DNA of 36,566 nucleotides from Elusimicrobiota bacterium (GCA_016180425.1 JACPBF010000017.1:1-36566); one strand, 5' to 3'; positions 19,921 through 28,878 are shown, numbered from the stretch's first letter. The notes: a model not told the origin generated them from the sequence alone. Numbers and translations are program-made.

Positions 19921-20289
19921 ATGAATATTTTAGTTGTAGATGATGAAAATCAAATCACTTCACTTTTCCAAGACTATCTGGAGTTGTGCGGGGCTTATAA
20001 GGTCTCTACTGCTTCTAGCGGTCAGGAAGCATTGGGTGAGATTAAAAAAAGAAAACCAGACCTGATTATTTTGGATCAGGTGATGCCTGGTTTAAGCGGG
20101 GTGGAAGTTGTGGATGAACTAAAGAAGAATTCTAATACTCGCCATATTCCCATTATTATTTTTTCTGCTTCAGAATCAGCTACTGATGAAGAGAAAAAGG
20201 ATCTTGGCATATTGGATTTTCTGCCAAAACCAATTGATTTTACAAAGCTCAATCAGATTTTAGAAGAAGTAAAAAACACAAAGAACTAG
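19921..20289 (+). CDS. Stand-alone response regulator receiver protein (CheY-like)
   Basis: A 122-aa single receiver domain from ATG 19921 (MNILVVDDE). An in-frame ATG at 19858 would add 21 residues unlike any receiver N-terminus and would lie upstream of the likely -10 box. Acidic pocket Asp7/Asp8, phosphoacceptor Asp52 (LIILDQVMPG), switch Ser82 (FSAS) and Lys103 (PKP) are all present, so it should be phosphorylatable. There is no output domain and no histidine kinase in the window, so it probably acts by protein contact or is a phosphorelay intermediate. No SD is present; TATACT ends 6 nt before the ATG, suggesting a leaderless mRNA. Confidence 0.92.
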   Translation: MNILVVDDENQITSLFQDYLELCGAYKVSTASSGQEALGEIKKRKPDLIILDQVMPGLSGVEVVDELKKNSNTRHIPIIIFSASESATDEEKKDLGILDFLPKPIDFTKLNQILEEVKNTKN

Positions 20290-20421
20290 AATCTAAAGGA
20301 TTGTGAGCAGTCACTGTTATTGCAACAGGCTTTTTAAACTAAAGAGTTGCTTTAGCGCCTTGAACTAAAATCAAAATAAACAGATTTCTTTAGAACCCTA
20401 GGAATTAGCTAAAATGTATAA
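20290..20421 (+). promoter_or_regulatory. Intergenic region with possible leaderless promoter of the glycosyltransferase
   Basis: No gene is seen. TAAAAT at 20410-20415 lies exactly 6 nt before ATG 20422, the same geometry as the response-regulator promoter. No good SD or -35 box is visible, and no convincing terminator hairpin after the response regulator. Confidence 0.35.
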
Positions 20422-22527
20422 ATGTTTTCTCTCTACTGGTCACTTCCCTGCGCTTTCCTATTCTTACTAGCTCAATCTAAGTCATTTCTTTTTTTTATCC
20501 TTTCTAATCCCCTTTCCTTTAATTTAAATTCAGTTTTACAACTTTTTTCTCATAGTATAGATATAGGATCTGTTCTTTTTCTTTTTTTAGGTTTTTCTTT
20601 TTATGGGGAACTGTGCTTTAAGAAACGAGTCCAATTTGAAAACAATCTGGAAAGATTCCTTTTTACCTCTCTTATAGGAGAGGCTCTGGTTGCTGTTTTT
20701 ATTCTTTTTTTTGGTATTTTAGGTTTTTTTTCTCCTTGGTTTTTTTGGACTCTCTTTTTTTTCCTGCTTCTTGGAGCTTTTTTCAAAAGACAGATATTGA
20801 TTGAGGCTGTTTCCTATTTTTTTAAAAACATTAAGCGCAAAGTCACTTTGTTAGAATTTCTGCTTTTTGCCATTCTTAGCGCAGCGCTTTTAAGAGGATT
20901 GATTGCAAGCGGAGCCCTTCCCACAGATTGGGATTCCCTTGCCTACCATCTTGCATTCCCAAAATTATTTTTAGAAGAGGGAAGATTTTTTAGGATACCA
21001 TGGGCAATGAATGCGCATTACCCGCTGAATACAGAGATGATTTATACTTTTATTTTAGCCATGAGAGGGGATTTAGCCTGCCACTGGCTCAATTTTTTTC
21101 ATGCCATTTTACTTTTAGCTTTAATCGCTTATTTAGTTAGAGTTTATTTTATTCATTTTTTACAAAATTCTTCTATAAAGAGCTCTAATTCTATCAGGTC
21201 AACACTAGAAAGCTATTCTAGCTCCCATTTTTTAGCGGCGCTTCTTGCAGTCGCAATTTTTTCTGTGCAGCCTGTTTTTCAAAGAGACCTTGGCAATGCA
21301 TCTACAGATTTTCCAGTTGCTTTTGCCTGTATGCTTTCATTTTTCGCTATGATTAAAGCTCAAACCTTAGAAGATAGGAGGATCTCTAACTCATGGTTAT
21401 TTTTAGCAGGCATCTGTTCCGGCATAGCTATGTGCATCAAACTTACTGGTATTTGGTTCGTCTTATCTTTATTGACCTATAACCTATTTTGTTTTCGTTC
21501 GAGTTCATCTTTTTTATCATATCTCTTTGGAACCATTTTATTTGGCTTTCCTTGGTATCTAAAAAATTTTATTGTTACAGGGAATCCCATTTGGCCTTAT
21601 CTTGGGGAATGGTTTTGGGCAAGCCCAATAGAGATTGATGCCTGGCAGAGGATGAGGCTTTCCGTTACTGAAGGGGTGGAGAAGAATTTTTTTAATTGGA
21701 TCACAATTCCTTTTCAGATGATTTTTAAAAATAAAGCGTTTTCTTATGATTCTCATTATTTGTTAATTCCATTTTTAATGATTTTATCTCTTAAATTTTC
21801 ACTTCTTCGTTCTTTTACCCGCATAGAAAAGAGTCTCTTATTTATTTTTATTTTATTTTCAACTTTTTGGTTTTGGTCATATCAGAGTTGGCGCTATCTT
21901 CTGCCACTGGCTGGTTTTATAGCGCTTTTAATTGCAGTCTGGTCAGAGGAGCTATTTCAATTAAAAAAATGGAAAGGAATTGTAGGAGGAATCCTTATTT
22001 TTTCCTTTGTTCCCATTGCCCAACTCTCCATTAATAATGAAGCATTTATATTTTTTAACTTAAAATCTAAAAGTTTTCCGCATGTTTCAGCAAAACAAAG
22101 ATATTTGGAATTTTCATTAGGCGCTCCCTATAAACTCTCTGAGGTTGCCAATGAAATCTTGCCTAAGAACGCAAAAGTCCTTTTTTTTAGAGATGTGCGG
22201 GGGTATTATTTAAATAGAAGTTATGCGTGGGGGGATCCGCTGAATCCTGGAGTTTTTTCTTACACCGAGTTAAAGAATAGCTTTGAACTTTACCAGAAGC
22301 TAAAAAGTTTAGGTTTTACTCATATCCTTTACAATCCAACCATAGGAAATTATAAGGGAGATTTATCTTATTATGCCCGTTCTAATCAGATGATGGAAGA
22401 AGTTCTTAAAAATTATTGTCTGCCTATTTTTCAATATCATGGCATGGGAATATTTGAAATTAATCCGGAACATTCAGTTGCAGGGGGATCAGGGGATGGG
22501 GTGGAGCGCCATCTCCCCTTCTTTTAA
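20422..22527 (+). CDS. Polytopic membrane glycosyltransferase, GT39/ArnT-like (GT-C fold)
   Basis: A 701-aa protein with about a dozen hydrophobic helices in its first 550 residues and a soluble C-terminal part. The first large extracytoplasmic loop has PTDWDSLAYHLAFPKLFLEEG, typical of dolichyl/undecaprenyl-phosphate-sugar-dependent GT-C transferases, whose catalytic Asp lies in this loop. Later 'FGFPWYLKNFIVTGNPIWPY' is also typical of the family. It likely transfers a lipid-linked sugar to a surface polymer or protein at the inner membrane; donor and acceptor cannot be told from sequence. Its last 39 nt overlap the 3' end of the convergent mtaB gene. Confidence 0.8.
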   Translation: MFSLYWSLPCAFLFLLAQSKSFLFFILSNPLSFNLNSVLQLFSHSIDIGSVLFLFLGFSFYGELCFKKRVQFENNLERFLFTSLIGEALVAVFILFFGILGFFSPWFFWTLFFFLLLGAFFKRQILIEAVSYFFKNIKRKVTLLEFLLFAILSAALLRGLIASGALPTDWDSLAYHLAFPKLFLEEGRFFRIPWAMNAHYPLNTEMIYTFILAMRGDLACHWLNFFHAILLLALIAYLVRVYFIHFLQNSSIKSSNSIRSTLESYSSSHFLAALLAVAIFSVQPVFQRDLGNASTDFPVAFACMLSFFAMIKAQTLEDRRISNSWLFLAGICSGIAMCIKLTGIWFVLSLLTYNLFCFRSSSSFLSYLFGTILFGFPWYLKNFIVTGNPIWPYLGEWFWASPIEIDAWQRMRLSVTEGVEKNFFNWITIPFQMIFKNKAFSYDSHYLLIPFLMILSLKFSLLRSFTRIEKSLLFIFILFSTFWFWSYQSWRYLLPLAGFIALLIAVWSEELFQLKKWKGIVGGILIFSFVPIAQLSINNEAFIFFNLKSKSFPHVSAKQRYLEFSLGAPYKLSEVANEILPKNAKVLFFRDVRGYYLNRSYAWGDPLNPGVFSYTELKNSFELYQKLKSLGFTHILYNPTIGNYKGDLSYYARSNQMMEEVLKNYCLPIFQYHGMGIFEINPEHSVAGGSGDGVERHLPFF

Positions 22528-23712
22528 CTTTAAAGGCGGGGGAATACGGATGCCGTTATCTGTAAAACCGCCGTCAGATTCTGCAAGAACCATTCTACTT
22601 TGTCCTGCAAAGCGGTTTTGAAATTCTTTTCTCAAATTTTTATCTAATTCCAATAAAATCTGAACTCGTTTTTGGAGTGTGTCAGGAGCATTATGCTCTT
22701 TTAATTTTAGAGCGGATGTTCCAGGCCTGTCAGAAAAGGGAAATACGTGCAGACCATTAAAATGTTTTTCTATAAAGCTATAGGTGTTTTGGAAATTTTC
22801 TTCCTTTTCTTCTGGAAAACCAACAATCACATCTGTAGTGAGACCAACATCTGGCAAGAATTTTTTAATTTCAAGAATTTTTTCAGAGAAAAATTTAGAA
22901 TCGTACCATCGCCCCATTCTTTTTAGGATAAAATCATCGCCGGATTGTAAGGGCAAATGAAAATGTCTGCAAATTTTCTTATCACTTTGCGCTAACTCTA
23001 AGAGTTCTTTTGTCACTTCTGTAATTTCTAAGGAAGAGAGCCGAATCCGATAATTTCCATTTAAGCTCAACAGTTCTTTTAAAAGAGCCGCTAGATTTCC
23101 ATGAATTTTGCTCACCCTTCCTCCACTAGAGTTAAGTCCATAACTGCCCAAACGAATGCCAGTGAGCACAATTTCTTTATAGCCTTGATTCAAGAGAGCC
23201 TGAACCTCATTTTTAATTTCATCTATAGAACGACTTTCCATTTTAGGCCTGACTTTAGGGATGATGCAATAGGTGCAAGTCGCATCACAACCATCTTGTA
23301 CTTTCACAAAGGCTCTGGTGTGTCCATTAAAGAGTGTTAGGAGAGCGCTGTGGGGCGCTAAGAGAGAGCAGCCAGTAAGCGCTTCTGGGATCATCTCTTT
23401 TTCTTGATTGGAAAAGAGTTCAATTCTTGAAGAAATTTTTTTAATTTCATTCGGGTTTCTGGTTGCATAGCAGCCTGTAACCACAATTCTTGCTTTTTTA
23501 TTTTGGCGAAGAGCTTTACGCACAAATTGGCGGCATTTTCTATCCGCTTCACTAGTTACAGAACAGGAATTAATAATGCAAAGGTCGGAATGGGCTAGTT
23601 CTTGGGTGGTCTTGTAGCCTAATTGAAAAAGTTTTTCTCGAAGAGCTTCAGTTTCATATTGGTTTACTTTACAGCCAAAGGTATGGAAATAGACTGTTTC
23701 CAGAGTGGTCAT
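22489..23712 (-). CDS. mtaB: tRNA (N6-threonylcarbamoyladenosine(37)-C2)-methylthiotransferase MtaB
   Basis: A 407-aa radical-SAM methylthiotransferase. The start FHTFGCKVNQYETEALRE is the MtaB (rather than MiaB or RimO) signature. Three Cys of the UPF0004 domain (Cys14, Cys50, Cys81) bind the auxiliary cluster, and CDATCTYC (Cys142, Cys146, Cys149) binds the radical-SAM cluster. It adds a methylthio group to t6A37 of ANN-decoding tRNAs. The C-terminal TRAM domain is cut short (GFTDNGIRI and only about 20 residues after), giving about 20-40 residues less than usual, and this end overlaps the convergent glycosyltransferase gene. No SD is seen. It lies 79 nt downstream of the surface operon and could be its last gene. 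Confidence 0.93.
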   Translation of the reverse strand: MTTLETVYFHTFGCKVNQYETEALREKLFQLGYKTTQELAHSDLCIINSCSVTSEADRKCRQFVRKALRQNKKARIVVTGCYATRNPNEIKKISSRIELFSNQEKEMIPEALTGCSLLAPHSALLTLFNGHTRAFVKVQDGCDATCTYCIIPKVRPKMESRSIDEIKNEVQALLNQGYKEIVLTGIRLGSYGLNSSGGRVSKIHGNLAALLKELLSLNGNYRIRLSSLEITEVTKELLELAQSDKKICRHFHLPLQSGDDFILKRMGRWYDSKFFSEKILEIKKFLPDVGLTTDVIVGFPEEKEENFQNTYSFIEKHFNGLHVFPFSDRPGTSALKLKEHNAPDTLQKRVQILLELDKNLRKEFQNRFAGQSRMVLAESDGGFTDNGIRIPPPLKLKEGEMALHPIP

Positions 23713-23791
23713 TATTTTTTAGAAAATTTTAGAAAAAAAGTCATTCCAAAGAGAGCCAGCTAAGGGAAAATAACACTTTTGGATGAAATTT

Positions 23792-24730
23792 TTAGAAGCT
23801 GATTCCAACAGTGGCGCGATGGGATCCCGCGGTCTTTTCAACCTGTAAAGGGAACATAAATCCATAGTCAACAATTATAGAAAATTTCTCAGTTAGCTGC
23901 TTACGATAGCCAGCTCCAAAACCAATTTGGGACAGGTCAGAACCTGATCTTATAAAAACAGTTTCCTTTGCCAGAGAGATTTCAGCGCCAAAATGAGGAA
24001 CAATTTCATTGGAACGTAAAGAGATGTCCAAAGGGAATACGTTATTTTTCCATTGATAGGCCAACCCTAAAACCATTTCTTTAGGCAGTCTGTCCGTCTC
24101 TTTATAACCGATATTGGGTTGATTTAGAGATTTTAAGGAGAGGGCTACAGAAAGATTAGGGAATATGTCTGGTTCAGGGATTGAATAAAAGTGCAAATCA
24201 AAAGTGGTTGCATTTTGAATCCGTCCCTCTTTAAAAACCGGATCTCCAATGGTTCTTTCATCCATCACAAATCTGCGCATCAAATATCGAATGGAAACTC
24301 CAGCGCTTAAAGTTCCATTCCATTCACCTAAATAAGAGGTTAGGTCATGTGAGTATCCTGTGACAATGGTATCTTCCCTATAGATGTTTTGAGCGCCAAA
24401 ACTACCCCACCCTATTGCTAGAGAATGGCCGGTTCCTAAAGGTTGGAGATAACTAAATTGACTTAAACTTAAAGATACCTCATCTAATCCCGCAAAAAGC
24501 CGCGCATAACTAAAATTCGCCTGTTTGCTTTGAGTTTTATTTGTAGCAGCCATGTTGTAAAAAACTCCTGTAGCGTCATTGGAAATGGCATGAAAAGCTC
24601 CTGCTAAAGCTCCTACCCTGGCAGACCAATAATTTTCCTCAAATGCCGCTTGCGCAAGAGAAGAAAAAGAAATAAAAGCTAAGAGAATATAAATTCCTAT
24701 TTTTATTATATAACCATTTATATTTTTCAT
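23792..24730 (-). CDS. PorV/UPF0164-type outer-membrane beta-barrel protein
   Basis: A 312-aa protein with a signal peptide (YIIKIGIYILLAFISFSSLAQ, cleavage near AQA|AF) and then the typical PorV/UPF0164 opening: ARVGALAGAFHAISNDATGVFYNMAA. Alternating beta strands run to a C-terminal Phe (TVGISF), as expected for a BamA-inserted barrel. In the type IX secretion system PorV carries cargo with C-terminal sorting domains at the outer membrane. Here the preceding gene encodes a protein with a CHU_C/FlgD-like C-terminal domain, and its stop overlaps this start as ATGA (4-nt overlap), so the two are likely translationally coupled partners. No other T9SS genes are in the window. Confidence 0.8.
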   Translation of the reverse strand: MKNINGYIIKIGIYILLAFISFSSLAQAAFEENYWSARVGALAGAFHAISNDATGVFYNMAATNKTQSKQANFSYARLFAGLDEVSLSLSQFSYLQPLGTGHSLAIGWGSFGAQNIYREDTIVTGYSHDLTSYLGEWNGTLSAGVSIRYLMRRFVMDERTIGDPVFKEGRIQNATTFDLHFYSIPEPDIFPNLSVALSLKSLNQPNIGYKETDRLPKEMVLGLAYQWKNNVFPLDISLRSNEIVPHFGAEISLAKETVFIRSGSDLSQIGFGAGYRKQLTEKFSIIVDYGFMFPLQVEKTAGSHRATVGISF

Positions 24731-26307
24731 TTTGCCACTCCAATTGTGCCCGAGACCAGTGTTTCACCGGTTTTTATTTGGTAGAGATAAACACCGCTTT
24801 GCGCAGTTTCTCCACTGTCATTTTTTCCGTCCCAGATATTATTATTTTCTATTTTTTTTATCCTTTTTCCAGAGCTATTATAAATATTAATTTCAAATTG
24901 TCCGGATACCCCAAATTGCGCGAAATCATTGATGCCGTCCCCATTGGGCGTAATAATTTTTTCTTTTGTTCTAATTTCATCCGTTTTACTCTCTCCAGCG
25001 GGCAATAATCCATAGATGCTAAAATGGGAGACCTCGCCTGTCACTGTATTCGTGTTTTCATCCACCTTGCCTCCTAAGTTTCTCCAAGAAAATCCGTCGT
25101 ACCAAAATAAGCGCAACTCTTTTTCGTTTAAATTAGTTCCATCTACAATGCCGTCTTGGTCTGAATCTGAATAATTTAATTTCATGGTGATCGGGCGATT
25201 AAATATTGTTCCTTCTGGCCCAAACTCAAAACTATTCACCGCAACTTGTCCGTTCATGGAGGGAAGGGCTTGAGCGTTTAATTTTTTTGCAGAAATTTTT
25301 ATTTCATTTCGAATGCTTCCTGCTGGAAAAATAAGTTCTGTGGCATTGCCGCTGGAATCCCCTTCCTGCACTCTAAATTTTCCGCCGCTAGAGCTGATAG
25401 AGTCAGTTACAGGGCTAAACTCATTCAAGATTTCCAGTTTTATTGGCACTTGAATATTCCCCAGTGAAGTTTTATTAAAACCGTCATCTCCCACAATATA
25501 GTATTCTATCTCTCCTTCTTTGAGTTCTTGTTTGGCAAATGTGATCTGGGCAAGATACTCAAAAGGATTTTGGATATTTTGTGTTAAGGTCATAGGACGA
25601 GATTTAAAATCCGATTCCTCCTTATATTTATAGAATAGAGTGGCTGATTTAATTTGAGTATCATCTTCTAATTTTGCTTTAAAGCTGATCGTTTCATTGG
25701 CAAAGAACGCTTTTTTATTTTGTTGGATTTGGCTCACCCTAGGGGCTTTGGTGTCAGGGGCTAAATTAATCACTTCAAAAATAATTTTAGTTTTATATTT
25801 GCCTGGGGCGCTTTTGCCGTTAGGGATCTTGGTGCCAAGATAAAGGTACGTGGTTCCATTGGAATTAATCTTTACAGAAGTGGTTTCTTTTTTTCTTTGG
25901 GTAAAGTCCTTATTATTTTTGTCCTCAATAGTTTTCCATGAACTTTCTGTTTCTTCTGTAAGTGTGAAATCTTGAGCTTGTGTTGAAGGAAAATCTAGCC
26001 AATAGAGAGGGACTCTGGTTTTTAGCGTGCTGCTTAAGATTAGACCGCTGCGGTCTAAATCTTTTTCTCCTTGCCAATCGCTATTATCCGTGTAAATATG
26101 GATCTCTTTATACTCCATGTCTTGGTAAATAAGTTTATGATACTGTTTCGCCAGCCAATGGGTTTTATTTGTGCGAACTCGTCCAAAGTCAATGATAGAG
26201 GACAATTGATTGTCTCCAACATTGCGTAGTTCAACTTCTAAAGAGTATCCAAGAGCGCTCTTTGCCAAGGCCATTCCCAGTATAAAAGCAACTTTTAGAA
26301 AGTTCAT
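24727..26307 (-). CDS. Large secreted protein with CHU_C/FlgD-like C-terminal domain
   Basis: The preferred start is ATG 26307 (MNFLKVAFILGMALAKSALG, a clear signal peptide, with GGAG about 6 nt upstream), giving 526 aa. An alternative ATG at 26361 abuts the upstream stop (TAGATG), also has an SD-like AAGGA, and would add 18 residues. A beta-rich middle includes an Ig-like section with 'DDTQIKSATLFYKY' and a ZU5-like section (FPAGSIRNEIKISAKKL ... HFSIYGLLP) with a DSDQDGIVDG calcium-binding-like loop. The last 75 residues (TPNGDGINDFAQFGVSG ... WDGKNDSGETAQSGVYLYQI) are the FlgD-Ig/CHU_C fold used as a sorting domain for type IX secretion in Bacteroidota. It is likely exported and possibly surface-attached through the PorV-like neighbour. 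Confidence 0.75.
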   Translation of the reverse strand: MNFLKVAFILGMALAKSALGYSLEVELRNVGDNQLSSIIDFGRVRTNKTHWLAKQYHKLIYQDMEYKEIHIYTDNSDWQGEKDLDRSGLILSSTLKTRVPLYWLDFPSTQAQDFTLTEETESSWKTIEDKNNKDFTQRKKETTSVKINSNGTTYLYLGTKIPNGKSAPGKYKTKIIFEVINLAPDTKAPRVSQIQQNKKAFFANETISFKAKLEDDTQIKSATLFYKYKEESDFKSRPMTLTQNIQNPFEYLAQITFAKQELKEGEIEYYIVGDDGFNKTSLGNIQVPIKLEILNEFSPVTDSISSSGGKFRVQEGDSSGNATELIFPAGSIRNEIKISAKKLNAQALPSMNGQVAVNSFEFGPEGTIFNRPITMKLNYSDSDQDGIVDGTNLNEKELRLFWYDGFSWRNLGGKVDENTNTVTGEVSHFSIYGLLPAGESKTDEIRTKEKIITPNGDGINDFAQFGVSGQFEINIYNSSGKRIKKIENNNIWDGKNDSGETAQSGVYLYQIKTGETLVSGTIGVAK

Positions 26308-26361
26308 ATTTTCTCCAGTTCTTTGCTTTATCTCACTTGGTTTTTTAGAGTGTGCAATCAT

Positions 26362-27168
26362 CTAATTTTCCTTAAATTTCCCCATTAGCTTTTCTTCAAG
26401 GGTCTGATCACTTAAAATGATTTTAAATCCTTTCTTGTCCATTTGGATTTTATCTTCCATATCTTTATAAAAAAGTTTTAAAGTTCCTGAATCCAAAGAG
26501 TAATTTTTTTCTAAGGGAAATTCCGCAGTAAAGTTTATCTCTTCTTCAGGATTAATCTCATTGATCTTTGGATCTAGAACTTTGGAATCTAACTCACCCA
26601 TTAAATTGCGAATTTCAACAATTAACTTTGGCTTAATTCTTATATTCCCTTCGTTTTTTATTGCGCCATGAAGCAAAATGGATTTGTAATTTTTTTTAGC
26701 TTCTACTTTAGTTAATTTTGCTTTTACTTTTTCAGTTCCTTTGATGCGCAAGGTTAAAGGATGAAGATAACGAATCTCCATAAAAGGTTCTAATGGGTTT
26801 TCAGTTCTAATCATTACAATGCCCAGAAGTTCTCCTTTAGCTTTTTTAGGGACTTTGCAGGTTAGCTGGATCGTTTTACTTTCTTCTTGGTTAAGGGTGA
26901 ACTTTTTTTGAGAAAATTTAACCCATTTTTTCCTATTCATTTTTTCATCCGAGCTGCAAGGCAAAAAATGGAAAGTAACTTTCACTCTCTTTTGGTTTGT
27001 ATTTTTCAAAACCATCTGACTTTTTATTTTTTTTCCAACTTCTGCTTCTAAAGTAAAATGTTGCGGAGATATTTCTAGGGCAACAATGCCATCCGCCAGC
27101 GGCAGTGAAAAAGCGCTTAAGAGTAGAAGGAGCTGCCATTTAAAAATTTTCTTAAAATATTTTTTCAT
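26362..27168 (-). CDS. Secreted Ig-fold, pilus-chaperone-like protein
   Basis: A 268-aa protein with signal peptide (WQLLLLLSAFSLPLADG). It continues as an immunoglobulin-like domain: LEISPQHFTLEAEVGKK, then KNTNQKRVKVTF, then 'KWVKFSQKKFTLNQEESKTIQLTCKVPKKAKGELLGIVMI'-type strands (quoted in part), which is the layout of periplasmic fimbrial chaperones and DUF916-like domains. A second beta domain follows (KNEGNIRIKPKLIVEIRN). There is no usher gene in the window. Its ATG overlaps the preceding stop by 4 nt, so it belongs to the same operon. Family assignment is moderate. Confidence 0.6.
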   Translation of the reverse strand: MKKYFKKIFKWQLLLLLSAFSLPLADGIVALEISPQHFTLEAEVGKKIKSQMVLKNTNQKRVKVTFHFLPCSSDEKMNRKKWVKFSQKKFTLNQEESKTIQLTCKVPKKAKGELLGIVMIRTENPLEPFMEIRYLHPLTLRIKGTEKVKAKLTKVEAKKNYKSILLHGAIKNEGNIRIKPKLIVEIRNLMGELDSKVLDPKINEINPEEEINFTAEFPLEKNYSLDSGTLKLFYKDMEDKIQMDKKGFKIILSDQTLEEKLMGKFKEN

Positions 27169-28124
27169 TTTGAGAGAGTCTCCAGATTGATTCTAAACAA
27201 GATTCCTGAACTTATCCCTTCCCCAAGATCGTCAGGTGAAACCCGTAAGAGGTACTGATATTTTTTTCCATAGAATTTTTCCTTTTTTGGCAGTTTTAAA
27301 CTTATTTTTATTTTTTTAGATTTCCCGGCTTTAATTTTTATTTTATTTGGTTTAATACTAATTTCTGTTTCTTTGCTTCCCCATTCCATGCCTTCAGGCG
27401 GTTCCATGCCCAATGAGCTTCCATCCACAACTTCTATTTTAAATTTTTTGTTTTCAGAGCCAAAATTAATAATCTTAAGCGATCCTTTACTATTTTTAAG
27501 AGCTTTAATTTTTTTGCCAAGGAGCGTTTTTTTAAGAGTTGCCATCCCCGGATCCAATTTGAAACCCATATAGGAGCTTCCCTGCGTGAAATTTTCAGGG
27601 TTATTTTTCTTTTCCGCAATGGTCAGCAATAACCTGCTTTTAGTGCCTATCCCCATGCCAAACCCCCCGCCTTTTTTTGCCACTCTTGACCAAAGATAAA
27701 CAATGAATTTTCTCCCTAATAAAGCGTTTTCATTGGGTATGGTTATAGTTACGTTCGAATGGATCACTGTGCTTCCCTTTGTCTCAAAAATATTCGGGTT
27801 CACATGGATCCATTCCAAATCTGGAATATTTTCAAATCCCTCTTTTTTTTCATTTTCTTCCGGCAGAACTGGATCTAATTTTAAAATAACTTCTGAACTC
27901 CCTTCATAAACCACTTCCAGAGGAAATTGCAGTAGGGTGGTTAGGTTGTAAGTTGTTCCTGGTTGTAAATGTCTTAATAAAAGTTCACCCATATTTGAGC
28001 TTAAGCGCTCTCCTGCCTTAAGAGGCTGGAAATTAAAGCTAAAGAAAAAGATGAATAAAATAGTAATTTTCATTGTCTGTTTTTTAATCCATTTTTCAAG
28101 GTAAGCGCATAAATGTTTTTTCAT
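27165..28124 (-). CDS. Secreted two-domain beta-sandwich protein of the surface operon
   Basis: A 319-aa protein. The start at 28124 has an AAGGTGAG SD 7 nt upstream; an alternative ATG at 28073 (MKITILFIFFFSFNFQPLKAG) has none but gives a more compact signal peptide. A first beta domain is followed by a second with strands 'SKGSLKIINFG...KKFKIEVVDG' and 'KIKAGKSKKIKISLKLPKK', typical of Ig-like or chaperone-like domains, rich in Lys. No family recognised with certainty. Its stop overlaps the next start (ATGA). It probably works with the other Ig-type proteins in export or assembly of the operon's first product. Confidence 0.6.
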   Translation of the reverse strand: MKKHLCAYLEKWIKKQTMKITILFIFFFSFNFQPLKAGERLSSNMGELLLRHLQPGTTYNLTTLLQFPLEVVYEGSSEVILKLDPVLPEENEKKEGFENIPDLEWIHVNPNIFETKGSTVIHSNVTITIPNENALLGRKFIVYLWSRVAKKGGGFGMGIGTKSRLLLTIAEKKNNPENFTQGSSYMGFKLDPGMATLKKTLLGKKIKALKNSKGSLKIINFGSENKKFKIEVVDGSSLGMEPPEGMEWGSKETEISIKPNKIKIKAGKSKKIKISLKLPKKEKFYGKKYQYLLRVSPDDLGEGISSGILFRINLETLSK

Positions 28125-28167
28125 TTAAGCGCTCACCTTGAATCGTTTTGTTCCTTTAAAAGGCTCC

Positions 28168-28737
28168 TCATGGAACTACGACCGCGGATACATTGACTTC
28201 TGCTCTTGCGCTGCCAGTGCCAGAAGCTGGAGCATCTAACTTAATAAAGAGATTTCTCTCTTCATTGGGTTGAACATTGTTCCCTTTGACTCCATCTGTT
28301 AAATGGGTTTCAGTGTCATTGAAGAATTTTGTATTGGTGCTGGTGTCGTAGCTTGTGGTCAAGATATCGTTGTCCTGGAATTCAGTAACAGCTGGGGTCA
28401 CATCCCATTGGTGCCAAATCGCGGATAAACGATATTGATTTGCTCCTGGCAGAGTGATCACAGGCGTCCAGTTCCCGGTTGTGCCGGCTATTTTAATGGT
28501 AAAGTGCTCTGCGTCGCTTCCATCATTTTTATAAATAGCCCGGTCAGTGACTTTACTTGCTCCCGGAGCCACTCTTATATTTAAGGCAGCATCGCTCAGC
28601 CTTGCAACTGACACATTTTGCAGTGTCATTATTACTTCCACAGATACATTGTCTGCTCCAAAGGCAAAGCCTGAAACTAACAGGGCTATGGCTGTGGCTA
28701 GCTTAAAGGCAAGTACCTTATTTATTGTTTTACTCAT
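28168..28737 (-). CDS. Small secreted surface/pilin-like beta protein
   Basis: A 189-aa protein with a strong signal peptide (AFKLATAIALLVSGFAFG|AD) and the best ribosome site in the window (AAGGAGG, 6 nt before ATG), placed first in the operon and so probably abundant. The mature part (about 160 aa, no Cys) is beta-rich, with 'NVSVARLSDAALNIRVAPG', Trp residues at WTPV and WHQW, and a C-terminus ending in AEVNVSAVVVP. The company of chaperone-like proteins suggests a structural surface subunit, but there is no pilin family motif I can name. Confidence 0.6.
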   Translation of the reverse strand: MSKTINKVLAFKLATAIALLVSGFAFGADNVSVEVIMTLQNVSVARLSDAALNIRVAPGASKVTDRAIYKNDGSDAEHFTIKIAGTTGNWTPVITLPGANQYRLSAIWHQWDVTPAVTEFQDNDILTTSYDTSTNTKFFNDTETHLTDGVKGNNVQPNEERNLFIKLDAPASGTGSARAEVNVSAVVVP

Positions 28738-28810
28738 GATTTTCCTCCTTATAATTAGTCAGATTTCTCGACGAACCTTAAGGTTCATTGAGAAAATCTC
28801 TACTATAAGG
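28738..28810 (-). promoter_or_regulatory. Promoter -10 and 5'-UTR stem-loop of the surface operon
   Basis: On the minus strand TATAGT (28802-28807) is a good -10 with only a weak -35. The transcript would start close to an imperfect palindrome at 28761-28799 (arms AGATTTCTCGACGAACCTT and its near complement, with the centre CCTTAAGG). A hairpin at the 5' end would stabilise the mRNA; as DNA it could also be an operator. The SD follows 20 nt later. Confidence 0.45.
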
Positions 28811-28878
28811 TTACCCCAAAGACTAAAACTATTCTTAAACAAACTGTAAACTTTTTGTAACACTTTTGTATTTTTTCA

